In this document: in pieces, positions 15,191 through 23,255 of the stretch
Layout of the letters: each line of letters opens with the position of its first letter
Numbering within the stretch: position 1 is the first letter of the stretch
Assembly (NCBI GenBank): GCA_046484625.1
Contig: JAWOIO010000108.1
Location: 1 to 27,645 of the forward strand
Length of the DNA: 27,645 nucleotides
Source of the DNA: DASUAO01 sp046484625
GTDB taxonomy: Bacteria; Actinomycetota; Acidimicrobiia; IMCC26256; PALSA-555
Reading direction: 5' to 3'
The notes under the pieces: model-generated
Told to the model about the DNA's origin: nothing
Seen by the model: only the letters and a program-made list of their open reading frames with translations
The model's database searches: none
Translations under genes and position numbers: made by a program

Positions 15191-15206
15191 GAGATTCCGG
15201 AATCTC
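15191..15206. promoter_or_regulatory. Perfect 16-bp palindrome between divergent SDR genes, putative operator
   Basis: GAGATTCCGGAATCTC equals its own reverse complement. It sits in the 65-bp gap between divergent starts at 15155 and 15221, 36 bp from one and 15 bp from the other. A dimeric regulator bound here could control both directions. No regulator gene lies next to it in the window. Confidence 0.6.
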
Positions 15207-15220
15207 CCGACGTAGAGGAT

Positions 15221-16123
15221 GTGCTCGTGCTCGAAGGCATGGACGGCAAGGTCGCGATCGTCACCGGCGCCGGGCAGGGCCTCGGCCAGGCCGAGGCGCT
15301 CGAGCTCGCGGGCCAGGGCGTGAAGGTGATCGTCAACGACTTCGCACCTCCCGGGGCGGCGAACCCGGCGGACGCCACGGTCGACCGGATCAAGGCGGCG
15401 GGCGGCGAGGCCATCGCGCACCTGGGTGACGTCTCCGACTGGGAGACGGCCCAGGCGATGGTGCAGCTCGCCATCGACACCTACGGCAGTCTCGACATCC
15501 TCGTGAACAACGCCGGGGTCCTGCGCGATCGGATGCTCTTCAACATGAGCGAGGAGGAGTGGGACACGGTCATCCGCGTCCACCTCAAGGGCCACTTCGC
15601 CCCGATGCGCCACGCCGGCTCGTACTGGCGTGACAAGTCGAAGGCGGCCGAGGGCGCGCCCGTCTACGGGCGGATCATCAACACGTCGTCGGAGGCCGGA
15701 CTCATGGGCAGCGCCGGCCAGCCCAACTACTCCACGGCCAAGGGCGGCATCATCCAGCTGACGCTCGTCGCCGCGAACGGCCTCGGCCGCTACGGCGTGA
15801 ACGCCAACGCGATCGCGCCGCGGGCCCGCACGCAGATGACCGAGCAGCTCGGCGGCTTCGATGCGACCGACGGCGACTTCGAGGTGTTCGCGGTCGACAA
15901 CGTGTCGCCGCTGGTCGCCTTCCTCGGGTCGCCGCAGGCCGAGAACGTCTCCGGTCAGCTCTTCATCGTGTGGGGCCGACAGATCAGCGTGGTGCGCGGC
16001 CCGTCGGTCGACACCGCGTTCGACACCCCGGAGAAGTGGACGCCCGACAACGTCAGCGATGCGCTCGTCCCGTTCTACGAGGGTCGCAAGAAGATCGCCG
16101 ACGGCGCCACGTTCACGCACTGA
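15221..16123 (+). CDS. SDR-family oxidoreductase (17-beta-HSD4 / multifunctional-enzyme-like)
   Basis: About 300 residues. The core begins MDGKVAIVTGAGQGLGQAEAL, with the Gly-rich NAD(P) motif, followed by LVNNAGVLRDRMLFNMSEEEW, which is characteristic of the dehydrogenase domain of peroxisomal-type multifunctional enzymes and their bacterial relatives, then NTSSEAG and the Y-S-T-A-K catalytic pair. A C-terminal extension (TPEKWTPDNVSDALVPFYEG) is also typical of that group. The likely role is oxidation of a 3-hydroxyacyl or steroid-like alcohol. Start is uncertain: GTG 15221, GTG 15227 (better spaced from GAGG at 15215) or ATG 15239. It opens a plus-strand gene run and ends 2 nt before the epoxide hydrolase. 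Confidence 0.88.
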   Translation: MLVLEGMDGKVAIVTGAGQGLGQAEALELAGQGVKVIVNDFAPPGAANPADATVDRIKAAGGEAIAHLGDVSDWETAQAMVQLAIDTYGSLDILVNNAGVLRDRMLFNMSEEEWDTVIRVHLKGHFAPMRHAGSYWRDKSKAAEGAPVYGRIINTSSEAGLMGSAGQPNYSTAKGGIIQLTLVAANGLGRYGVNANAIAPRARTQMTEQLGGFDATDGDFEVFAVDNVSPLVAFLGSPQAENVSGQLFIVWGRQISVVRGPSVDTAFDTPEKWTPDNVSDALVPFYEGRKKIADGATFTH

Positions 16124-16125
16124 CC

Positions 16126-17301
16126 GTGGCCGACGTCGAGATCCAACCGTTCACGATCGACATCCCCGACGCGGTCCTCGACGACCTGCACGAGCGGCTC
16201 GCGCGGACGCGACTCCCCGAGCCGCTGCCCGGCTCGAGCTGGGAGTACGGCACGCCGATCGAGTACGTGCGCTCGGTCGTCGACACCTGGCGCGTCGACT
16301 ACGACTGGCGGGCCCGCGAGCGCGCGCTGAACGAGCTCCCGCACTTCCTCGCCGACGTGGACGGCACTCGCGTGCACTTCGTCCACGTGCGCTCGCCCGA
16401 GCCCGACGCGACGCCGCTGGTGCTCACCCACGGGTGGCCGGGCACGTTCGTGGAGTTCCTCTCGGTGCTCGGCCCGCTCTCGGATCCCCGTGCGCACGGC
16501 GGCGACCCCGCCGACGCCTTCCACCTCGTCGTGCCGTCCCTCCCCGGGTACGCCTTCTCCGGGCCGACCCACGAGCGCGGTCTCCACCTGGGGGTCATCG
16601 CCCGGAAGTGGGCCCGGCTCATGGCCGCGCTCGGGTACGACCGGTACCTCGCGCAGGGGGGCGACTGGGGTTCGTTCGTGACGAGCCTGCTCGCGCTCGC
16701 CGACCCGGAGCACTGTGTCGGCATCCACCTCAACATGATCGCCCCCTTCCCCGACGGCGCTCCCGACACCTGGACGCCCGAGGAGCAGGCGTTCATGGAC
16801 CAGTTCAACCAGCAGTACATGCTCGACGGCTCCGGCTACATGCGGATCCAGTCCACGCGTCCGCACACCGTGGGGTACGGGCTCGACGACTCCCCGGCCG
16901 GCCTCGCGGCGTGGATCCTCGAGAAGTTCCGCGAGTGGTCGGACTGCGACGGCGACCCGGAGCGCTCGTTCACGCGCGAGGCGCTCCTCGACAACGTGAT
17001 GCTCTACTGGGTGACCGGAACCGCGACGTCGTCGGCGCGCACCTACTACGAGTTCGACCAGGCGATGCGCCGCGGCGAGATCGACCTCTTCAGCCGGATC
17101 TCGACGCCCACGGGGTACGCCCGGTACCCGAAGGAGATCATGCGGACCTCCCGGCGCTGGGCCGAGCAGCGGTTCGAGATCGTGCACTTCGCCGACATGG
17201 AGCGCGGCGGGCACTTCGCCGCGTTCGAGGCGCCGGAGCTGTTCGTGCCGGACGTCCGGGCGTGGGCGCGCACGGTCCGTGACGGAAGTTCGGCATCGTG
17301 A
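16126..17301 (+). CDS. Epoxide hydrolase (EHN-domain alpha/beta hydrolase), copy 1
   Basis: 391 residues from GTG 16126, two bases after the SDR stop. Residues ~1-110 are the N-terminal epoxide-hydrolase domain (DDLHERLARTRLPE, then YDWRARERALNELPHF). The alpha/beta hydrolase core has the oxyanion motif H-G-W-P-G, nucleophile Asp180 in QGGDWGS, and catalytic His363 in GGHFAAFEAPE. The FREWSD and MLYWVTGTATSSARTYYE cap segments carry Tyr residues of the kind that activate the epoxide. Length and layout match microsomal-type bacterial epoxide hydrolases, which convert epoxides to vicinal diols. A paralogue lies at 18960. The stop overlaps the next SDR start (GTGA). Confidence 0.92.
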   Translation: MADVEIQPFTIDIPDAVLDDLHERLARTRLPEPLPGSSWEYGTPIEYVRSVVDTWRVDYDWRARERALNELPHFLADVDGTRVHFVHVRSPEPDATPLVLTHGWPGTFVEFLSVLGPLSDPRAHGGDPADAFHLVVPSLPGYAFSGPTHERGLHLGVIARKWARLMAALGYDRYLAQGGDWGSFVTSLLALADPEHCVGIHLNMIAPFPDGAPDTWTPEEQAFMDQFNQQYMLDGSGYMRIQSTRPHTVGYGLDDSPAGLAAWILEKFREWSDCDGDPERSFTREALLDNVMLYWVTGTATSSARTYYEFDQAMRRGEIDLFSRISTPTGYARYPKEIMRTSRRWAEQRFEIVHFADMERGGHFAAFEAPELFVPDVRAWARTVRDGSSAS

Positions 17302-18161
17302 TCGAGGACTTCGCCGGGAAGGTCGCCGTCGTCACCGGCGCCGCGAGCGGCATCGGGCGCGGGCTCGTGGTCAAGGCCGCGGGCGAGGGCATGCGCGTGG
17401 TGCTCGCCGACGTGGAGGACGGCGCCCTCGCCGAGGCGGAGGCGGAGGTCGCGGCGCTCGGTGCCGAGACGCTCGCGGTGCGCACCGACGTGACCGACCC
17501 CGACGCTGTCGAGGCGCTCGCCGCGGCGGCGTACGACCGCTTCGGCGCGGTGCACCTGCTGTGCCTGAACGCGGGCGTCTTCCAGGCGGGGGTGTCGTGG
17601 GAGCGCACGGTGGAGGACTGGAAGTGGGTCCTCGACGTGAACGTGTGGGGCCCGATCCACGGGGTTCGGTCGTTCGTGCCGCGGCTCCTCGCCCAGGACG
17701 ACGGCGCCCACATCGTGATCACCGCGTCGATGGCCGGGATGATGACCGTCGCGTACTCCGGGCCGTACGTCGTCTCGAAGTTCGGTGCGGCGTCGCTCGC
17801 CGAGTCGGTCGCGCACGACCTGCGCGCCCAGGGCGCCGACGTCGGCGTGTCGTGCCTGGTCCCCGGTGCCGTCGACACCCGCATCGGCATGTCCGAGCGG
17901 AACCGGCAGGCGACCACCGGTACCGAGCCGCCGTCGGAGGCCCAGGCCCCCGACCACTACTTCGTGCGCCAGGCGCTTCAAGACATGACGTCCCAGACCG
18001 GCCGTCCGCCGGCCGACGCGGCCGAGATCGTGTTCGACGGCGTGCGCGCCGGGCAGTTCTGGATCACCACCATGGAAGAGGACGGCTACCAGGCCCTCGT
18101 CCGCGGCCGCTACGACGCGCTGCTGCGTCACGAGCTCCCCGAGTCGACCGGCTTCACCTGA
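17298..18161 (+). CDS. SDR-family oxidoreductase
   Basis: 287 residues from a GTG that overlaps the epoxide-hydrolase stop. TGAASGIGRG is the cofactor motif, LCLNAGVF stands for NNAG, ITASMAGM holds the catalytic Ser, and Y-V-V-S-K the Tyr/Lys pair. The Asp in VVLADVEDG after the second strand suggests NAD(H) preference (family rule). The tail with FITTMEEDGYQ-like wording is common in actinobacterial SDRs of steroid and terpenoid catabolism. Tight coupling to the epoxide hydrolase suggests it oxidises the diol product (inference). Confidence 0.88.
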   Translation: MIEDFAGKVAVVTGAASGIGRGLVVKAAGEGMRVVLADVEDGALAEAEAEVAALGAETLAVRTDVTDPDAVEALAAAAYDRFGAVHLLCLNAGVFQAGVSWERTVEDWKWVLDVNVWGPIHGVRSFVPRLLAQDDGAHIVITASMAGMMTVAYSGPYVVSKFGAASLAESVAHDLRAQGADVGVSCLVPGAVDTRIGMSERNRQATTGTEPPSEAQAPDHYFVRQALQDMTSQTGRPPADAAEIVFDGVRAGQFWITTMEEDGYQALVRGRYDALLRHELPESTGFT

Positions 18162-18313
18162 GTCCGCGCCACGGCTGCGACACCGAACCGCGTATGTCGT
18201 GACGCGGCCTACGACGTGTCGCTCGCACACCGACCGCGAAGAATGAGCTCGACGCATGAGACCGGAGCCGCAGGCGATATCCTTACATCGTTGAGTTAGT
18301 AAGGAGGTGTCCC
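18162..18313. other. Intergenic gap before the toxin-antitoxin pair
   Basis: A 152-bp gap, the longest within the 15.2-22.7 kb plus-strand run. It is slightly less GC-rich than its surroundings toward the right end. It contains no ORF worth naming and no clear terminator hairpin; the putative promoter/operator of the toxin-antitoxin pair is at its right end. Confidence 0.6.
18278..18304 (+). promoter_or_regulatory. Candidate promoter/operator of the toxin-antitoxin pair
   Basis: TATCCT (18278-18283) could be a -10. The inverted repeat CCTTAC (18281-18286) / GTAAGG (18299-18304), with a 12-nt spacer, overlaps it. The right arm merges into the AAGGAGG ribosome binding site at 18301-18307. AbrB-type antitoxins usually repress their own operon by binding such repeats. 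Confidence 0.45.
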
Positions 18314-18562
18314 ATGGATGTTGCCGCGAAAGTGACGTCGAAGGGTCAGGTGACGGTCCCCAAGGCCGTCCGGGACGCGCTCGGCATCAGGGAAGGCGAC
18401 GACGTCGTCTTCCGAGTCGAGGGCAACCGCGCCGTGCTCGCGCGCACGCCGGACTTCCTCACGCTCGCCGGCACGATCAGAGTTCCGGCGGCGAAGCGCA
18501 ATGCGGCCTGGGACGAGGTGATACGCAAGACCCGATCCGCACGAGCAGCGGCGCGCCGATGA
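18314..18562 (+). CDS. AbrB/MazE-type antitoxin
   Basis: 82 residues with a strong AAGGAGG ribosome binding site. Residues 5-46 form a SpoVT-AbrB swapped-hairpin DNA-binding domain (KVTSKGQVTVPKAVRDALGI, then GDDVVFRVEGNRAVL). The Arg/Ala-rich tail at 47-82 would wrap the toxin. It should neutralise the downstream PIN toxin and repress the operon. The stop overlaps the toxin start (ATGA), the standard arrangement for vapBC-like pairs. Confidence 0.88.
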   Translation: MDVAAKVTSKGQVTVPKAVRDALGIREGDDVVFRVEGNRAVLARTPDFLTLAGTIRVPAAKRNAAWDEVIRKTRSARAAARR

Positions 18563-18963
18563 CGTGCTTCGTCGACACGAACGTCCTGGTCCGCCACCTC
18601 ACGTGGGACCCGCCCGCATCGGGAGCAGCCGCGACGGAGTTCCTCGTCGACCAGTCGCAGCTCCTCGTCGCCGACCTGATCATCGCCGAGACGGTGTACG
18701 TGTTGGAGTCGTACTACGAGACGCCGCGTGAGCAGATCGCCGAGTCGATCCGGTCGTTGCTCGGTTTCGAGTCGGTGGTCTGTGTCGATCCACCGTTGAT
18801 GCTGCGCGCGATCGAGATCTTCGAGATCGATCGGGTCGACTTCGCGGAGGCCTACCTCGTGGCGTGCGCCGAGTCGACCGGAGTGAACTGCGTCGCGTCG
18901 TTCGATCGATCCATCGACCGGGTGACGACCGTCGATCGGATCGAACCGGGACGCGCGTCGTGA
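18559..18963 (+). CDS. vapC: PIN-domain ribonuclease toxin (VapC-like)
   Basis: 134 residues, typical for VapC. The PIN acidic residues are in place: Asp6 in CFVDTNVLVRHL, Glu44 in IIAETVYVLE, Asp94 in DRVDFAEAYLVACA and Asp116 in VASFDRS. These coordinate the metal for RNA cleavage, commonly of tRNA or rRNA in this family. The start ATG at 18559 overlaps the antitoxin stop; a longer in-frame reading from 18307 is only an out-of-frame reading of the antitoxin. All key residues are intact, so the toxin should be active. Unusually, its stop overlaps the start of an epoxide hydrolase gene (GTGA). Confidence 0.9.
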   Translation: MTCFVDTNVLVRHLTWDPPASGAAATEFLVDQSQLLVADLIIAETVYVLESYYETPREQIAESIRSLLGFESVVCVDPPLMLRAIEIFEIDRVDFAEAYLVACAESTGVNCVASFDRSIDRVTTVDRIEPGRAS

Positions 18964-20105
18964 CGCTCGAGCTGGCGCCGTTCGACATCGCGGTCGGCGA
19001 CGCCGTGCTCGACGACCTGCACGAGCGGCTCGCGCGCACCCGCTGGCCGAACCAGGTCGACGGCATCGGGTGGGAGCAGGGGACCGAGCTCGGCTACCTC
19101 CAGGACCTCTGTGAGTACTGGCGCACGTCGTACGACTGGCGCGCCTGCGAGGCCCGCCTCGCGCAGTACGAGCACGTCGCGGCCGACGTCGACGGGCAGC
19201 GACTCCACGCGATGGTCGTCCGCTCGCCCGAGTCCGATGCGCTGCCGTTGCTGCTCGTGCACGGATGGCCGGGGTCGGTCGTCGAGTTCCTCGATGTGCT
19301 CGGGCCGCTCACCGACCCCCGCGCCCATGGCGGCGACCCGAGCACCGCGTTCCACGTCGTGTGCCCGTCGCTGCCCGGGTTCGGGTACTCGGGGCCGACC
19401 CACGCGCGTGGCTGGCACCCGCGCCGCATCGCGCAGGCGTGCACCGACCTCATGGCCGCACTCGGCTTCGAGCGCTTCGGCGCCCAGGGCGGCGACTGGG
19501 GCTCGATCGTCACCGCGAACGTCGCCGACCTCGTCCCGGACCGGGTGATCGGCCTGCACCTCAACTTCGTGACTGTCTCGTCGCCCAAGGACGGGACGCC
19601 ACTCTCCGACGACGATGCCGCCGCGCTCACCAAGATGGCGGAGTTCGGGAAGACGGGCGCCGGGTACCAGGAGATCCAGGGCACCCGGCCGCAGAGCCTC
19701 GGGTACGGGCTCGACGACTCGCCTGCGATGCTCGCGGCCTGGATCGTCGAGAAGTTCCGGTCCTGGAGCGACAACGACGGCGACGTGGAGGCGTCGTTCT
19801 CCCGCGACCGCCTGCTCGACAACATCACCCTCTACTGGGTCACCGGCACCGGCGCGTCGGCCGGCCGGATCTACTGGGAGATGCGCCAGGTCGGTCGCGA
19901 CGCGATCCCGCAGGGCTACGTGCGGGTGCCGACGGGCATCGCCAACTTCCCGGCCGAGGTGACCCGCATGCCCCGCGCCTGGGTGGAGCGCCGGTACAAC
20001 ATCGTGCACTGGACCGAGCCGGCGAAGGGCGGCCACTTCGCGGCCATGGAGGTCCCCGACCTGTTCGTCGACGACGTGTGCGCGTTCTTCGCAAGCGTCC
20101 GGTGA
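18960..20105 (+). CDS. Epoxide hydrolase (EHN-domain alpha/beta hydrolase), copy 2
   Basis: 381 residues from GTG 18960, overlapping the toxin stop. The layout is the same as copy 1: EHN domain with DDLHERLARTRWPN, oxyanion H-G-W-P-G, nucleophile Asp179 in QGGDWGS, cap segments FRSWSDNDGD and TLYWVTGTGAS, and the His in GGHFAAMEVPD. The two copies share long identical blocks even at DNA level (a 29-bp run at 16177-16205 and 19008-19036), so they are clear paralogues, but their substrate-pocket regions differ. No good ribosome binding site of its own is visible, so translation probably depends on the preceding toxin gene. Confidence 0.92.
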   Translation: MTLELAPFDIAVGDAVLDDLHERLARTRWPNQVDGIGWEQGTELGYLQDLCEYWRTSYDWRACEARLAQYEHVAADVDGQRLHAMVVRSPESDALPLLLVHGWPGSVVEFLDVLGPLTDPRAHGGDPSTAFHVVCPSLPGFGYSGPTHARGWHPRRIAQACTDLMAALGFERFGAQGGDWGSIVTANVADLVPDRVIGLHLNFVTVSSPKDGTPLSDDDAAALTKMAEFGKTGAGYQEIQGTRPQSLGYGLDDSPAMLAAWIVEKFRSWSDNDGDVEASFSRDRLLDNITLYWVTGTGASAGRIYWEMRQVGRDAIPQGYVRVPTGIANFPAEVTRMPRAWVERRYNIVHWTEPAKGGHFAAMEVPDLFVDDVCAFFASVR

Positions 20106-20144
20106 ACGTGGGAAGGTACGCCCAGTGAGCGAGGAGGGCGCGAC

Positions 20145-21689
20145 GTGAAAGTTCCGTTGACGGTCAACGACTTCCTGGAACGCGCCGCGCTGGTCTACGG
20201 CGACCGCATCGGCGTCGTCGACGAGCCCGACCAGCCGGCGCCGTCACTCGGGAACCTGACGTACGCCCGTCTCGCCGAGCTCGCCAAGGCCCAGGGCGCC
20301 GCGCTCGACGCGCTGGGCATCGGGTTCGGTGAGCGAGTCGCGGTCGTCTCGCACAACTCGGCCCGACTCCTCGCCGCGATGTACGGCGTCGCCGGGAACG
20401 GGCGCATCCTCGTGCCGGTGAACTTCCGGCTCAACGCCGAGGAGGTCGCCTACATCGTCGAGCACTCCGGTGCCCGGGTGCTGCTCGTCGACCCCGAGCT
20501 CGAGGGCGACCTGGCGAAGGTGCAGGCCGAGCACCGCTTCACGATCGGCGCCGAGAGCGACGAGGCGATGCACCGCTTCGACGCCGAGCCCGAGCCGTGG
20601 ACGCCCGACGAGGACGCCACCGCCACCATCAACTACACGAGCGGCACCACCGCCCGCCCCAAGGGCGTCCAGCTCACGCACCGCAACGTGTGGATCAACG
20701 CCGCGACCTTCGGCTGGCAGCTCGGCGTGAGCGATCGCGACATCTACCTCCACACGCTCCCGATGTTCCACTGCAACGGCTGGGGGCTGCCGTTCGCGTG
20801 CACCGGGATGGGCGTCCCGCAGATCGTGTTGCGCAAGGTCGACGGGGGCGAGGTCCTCCGCCGCATCGCCGCGCACGGCGTCACCAAGCTCAACGGCGCA
20901 CCGACCGTCGTGAACATGGTCCTCGAGGCGGCCGCCGACTGGGAAGGCGAGATCCCGGGACGGGGCACCGTCACCGTGACCGTCGCGGGCGCACCGCCAC
21001 CCACCAAGACCATCGAGCGGGTCGAGGCCGAACTGGGCTGGGAGTTCGTCCAGATCTACGGCCTCACCGAGACGTCACCGCTGCTGACGATGAACCGGGC
21101 CAGGGAAGAGGACGATGCGCTCGACGCCACCACCCGCGCCCGGCGTCTCTCCCGCGCCGGCGCGCCCACGCTCGGGGTGCAGCTGCGCATCGACGAGGAG
21201 GGCGAGGTGCTCGCCCGGGGCAACGTCGTGATGGACGGCTACTGGGAGCAGCCGGCGGAGACCGCGGCGGCGATCGAGGACGGCTGGTTCCACACTGGCG
21301 ACGGCGGGATCCTCGACGACGAGCACCACCTCACGATCTCCGACCGCAAGAAGGACGTCATCATCACCGGTGGTGAGAACGTGTCGTCGATCGAGGTCGA
21401 GGACGTGCTGTTCTCCCATCCCGACGTCGCCGAGGTCGCGGTGATCGGGGTGCCCGACGAGAAGTGGGGCGAGACGGTGAAGGCGCTCGTCGTCCTCGCA
21501 ACGGGCACCACGGATCCCGACGCCGCACCAGAGAAGCTGATCGCGCACTGCCGCGAGCACCTTGCGCACTACAAGTGCCCGACATCGGTCGAGGTGCGTG
21601 ATGAGCTCGCCCGCACCGCGACGGGAAAGCTCCAGAAGTTCAAGCTCCGCGCTCCCTTCTGGGAAGGGCGGGGCCGGCAAGTCTCGTAG
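20145..21689 (+). CDS. AMP-dependent acyl-CoA synthetase / fatty-acid-CoA ligase
   Basis: 514 residues from GTG 20145 with GAGGAGG about 8 nt upstream. The adenylate-forming motifs are complete: P-loop Y-T-S-G-T-T-A-R-P-K-G-V at ~164-175, IYGLTETSP, the W-F-H-T-G-D hinge region, DRKKDVIITGGENVSSIEVE, and the C-terminal T-A-T-G-K495 with the catalytic Lys. The enzyme joins a carboxylic acid to CoA using ATP. MFHCNGWGLPF and the overall layout resemble medium-chain or aryl-acid FadD-like ligases. It follows the second epoxide hydrolase by 39 nt, so it is probably in the same transcript and activates an acid for beta-oxidation. Confidence 0.9.
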   Translation: MKVPLTVNDFLERAALVYGDRIGVVDEPDQPAPSLGNLTYARLAELAKAQGAALDALGIGFGERVAVVSHNSARLLAAMYGVAGNGRILVPVNFRLNAEEVAYIVEHSGARVLLVDPELEGDLAKVQAEHRFTIGAESDEAMHRFDAEPEPWTPDEDATATINYTSGTTARPKGVQLTHRNVWINAATFGWQLGVSDRDIYLHTLPMFHCNGWGLPFACTGMGVPQIVLRKVDGGEVLRRIAAHGVTKLNGAPTVVNMVLEAAADWEGEIPGRGTVTVTVAGAPPPTKTIERVEAELGWEFVQIYGLTETSPLLTMNRAREEDDALDATTRARRLSRAGAPTLGVQLRIDEEGEVLARGNVVMDGYWEQPAETAAAIEDGWFHTGDGGILDDEHHLTISDRKKDVIITGGENVSSIEVEDVLFSHPDVAEVAVIGVPDEKWGETVKALVVLATGTTDPDAAPEKLIAHCREHLAHYKCPTSVEVRDELARTATGKLQKFKLRAPFWEGRGRQVS

Positions 21690-21708
21690 CGGGAAGAGGG
21701 ATCGAAAC

Positions 21709-22740
21709 ATGGAACGACGAGTGCTCGGCAGGACCGGAATCGAGGTGAGCGAGTTCTGCCTCGGGGCGATGATGTTCGGGCCGTGGGGGGAGCCCGACCA
21801 CGACGAATGCGCGCGGATCATTCACCGCGCGCTCGAAGCCGGGATCAACTTCATCGACACCGCCGACATGTACTCGGCGGGGGAGTCCGAGGAGATCGTC
21901 GGCAAGGCACTCGCGGGCAAGCGCGACTCGGTCGTGCTCGCGACGAAGTTCTTCGGCCCGATGGGGTCAGACCCCAACATGAAGGGCGGGTCGCGCCGCT
22001 GGATCGTGCGCGAGGTCGAGGAGAGCCTCACCCGGCTCGGGACCGACTACATCGACCTCTACCAGCTCCATCGTCCGGACGACCAGACCGACATCGACGA
22101 GACGCTCGGCGCCCTCAGCGACCTCGTCCACCAGGGCAAGATCCGCTACTTCGGCCACTCCACGTTCCCGGCCGAGTACATCGTCGAGGCGCAGTGGACG
22201 AGCGAGCGCCGCAACCGTGAGCGGTTCGTGTGCGAACAGCCGCCGTACTCGATCCTCATGCGCGGCATCGAGCGGGCGGTGCTCCCCACGTGTGCCCGCT
22301 ACGGGATCGGCGTCATCCCGTGGAGCCCCCTCGCGGGCGGACTGCTCACCGGTCGCTACCGCAAGGGGCAGCCACCGCCCGAGGGGTCACGCATGGCGCG
22401 GGGGTTCGGCTCGCAGCGTCAGAGCGAGCGGGCCAAGGCCGCTCACGAGCATCGGCTCGACCTTGTCGAGGAGCTCATCGGTGTGGCGGAGACCGCCGGG
22501 GTGAGCCTCACGCACCTCGCGCACGCGTTCGTGCTCGAGCACCCCGCGATCACGTCGGCGATCATCGGGCCCCGCACGATGGAGCAGCTCGAGGACGGGA
22601 TCGCCGGCGCCGACGTCCGCCTCGACGAGGCGACCCTCGACGCCATCGACCACATCGTCGCCCCGGGGACCGACGTGAGCGCCGGCGACCCCTGGCAACC
22701 CCCCGGCCTCGCCAAGAAGGCCCGCCGCCGTCCGCGCTGA
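21709..22740 (+). CDS. Aldo/keto reductase
   Basis: 343 residues from ATG 21709, preceded by GGGAAGAGGG. The catalytic tetrad is Asp50, Tyr55, Lys80 and His121 (FIDTADMYS, ATKFF, LYQLHRPD). NADPH-site segments IPWSPLAGGLLTGRY and AIIGPRTMEQLED match the YghZ/Tas-like AKR group. The enzyme reduces aldehydes or ketones in the cytoplasm. It lies 19 nt after the acyl-CoA synthetase and is the last gene of the plus-strand run, converging with the NUDIX gene. An upstream in-frame ATG at 21562 was rejected because it lies inside the synthetase. Confidence 0.92.
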   Translation: MERRVLGRTGIEVSEFCLGAMMFGPWGEPDHDECARIIHRALEAGINFIDTADMYSAGESEEIVGKALAGKRDSVVLATKFFGPMGSDPNMKGGSRRWIVREVEESLTRLGTDYIDLYQLHRPDDQTDIDETLGALSDLVHQGKIRYFGHSTFPAEYIVEAQWTSERRNRERFVCEQPPYSILMRGIERAVLPTCARYGIGVIPWSPLAGGLLTGRYRKGQPPPEGSRMARGFGSQRQSERAKAAHEHRLDLVEELIGVAETAGVSLTHLAHAFVLEHPAITSAIIGPRTMEQLEDGIAGADVRLDEATLDAIDHIVAPGTDVSAGDPWQPPGLAKKARRRPR

Positions 22741-22761
22741 TCCGAACTTCACGCCAAGAGA

Positions 22762-23241
22762 TCAGGCGCCGCTGAGGACGATCGGCTCGGGGATCGGGCC
22801 GGTGAGGGCGGCGCGCGCGACGTCGGCCAACTCGGCCGGGAAGTAGGCGTCATCGGTCGCGGTGAGCTCGTCCGGCGTCCACCAGCGGTACTCGAGCAGG
22901 GAGCGTTGCTCGATCTCGTCCCAACGGCTCGCCGACGGCTCGAAGCGCGGCACGTGGATCGCGAAGAACGACTCGTGCTGGCGGTACTCGACGTCCTCGA
23001 AGTCGAACGTGGCGGTCCGGGTCGCGATCACGGGACCGAGCGCGTCGATCCCGACGACGTGGCCGGTCTCCTCGAGCACTTCTCGGACGGCCGCGTCCTC
23101 GACCCGCTCACCGTCGTCGATCCCGCCGCCCGGGGTGTGCCACCACGTGCCCCGTTCCGGATGCGACGGGTCGACGCCGCGGATGAGCAGCACGGTGTCG
23201 TGGGCGAGCAACAGGACCCGCGCGGCCCGGCGCTCGACCAT
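22762..23241 (-). CDS. NUDIX hydrolase
   Basis: 159 residues. The NUDIX box G-x5-E-x7-R-E-x2-E-E-x-G is complete: GGIDDGERVEDAAVREVLEE, followed by TG. Members hydrolyse nucleoside diphosphates linked to another group, or act as 8-oxo-dGTP or other housecleaning pyrophosphatases. The Trp-rich wording around it (GTWWHTPGGG, YRWWTPDEL) is common in actinobacterial members. ATG 23241 follows the SDR stop by 14 nt on the minus strand, so the two are probably co-transcribed. No ribosome binding site is visible and the start is moderately certain. Confidence 0.88.
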   Translation of the reverse strand: MVERRAARVLLLAHDTVLLIRGVDPSHPERGTWWHTPGGGIDDGERVEDAAVREVLEETGHVVGIDALGPVIATRTATFDFEDVEYRQHESFFAIHVPRFEPSASRWDEIEQRSLLEYRWWTPDELTATDDAYFPAELADVARAALTGPIPEPIVLSGA

Positions 23242-23255
23242 GGGCGCGACGCCGC

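Noticed and set aside
18307..18558. N-terminal extension of the PIN toxin
   Set aside because: The in-frame extension only re-reads the antitoxin gene in another frame; the ATGA overlap at 18559 is the natural start.
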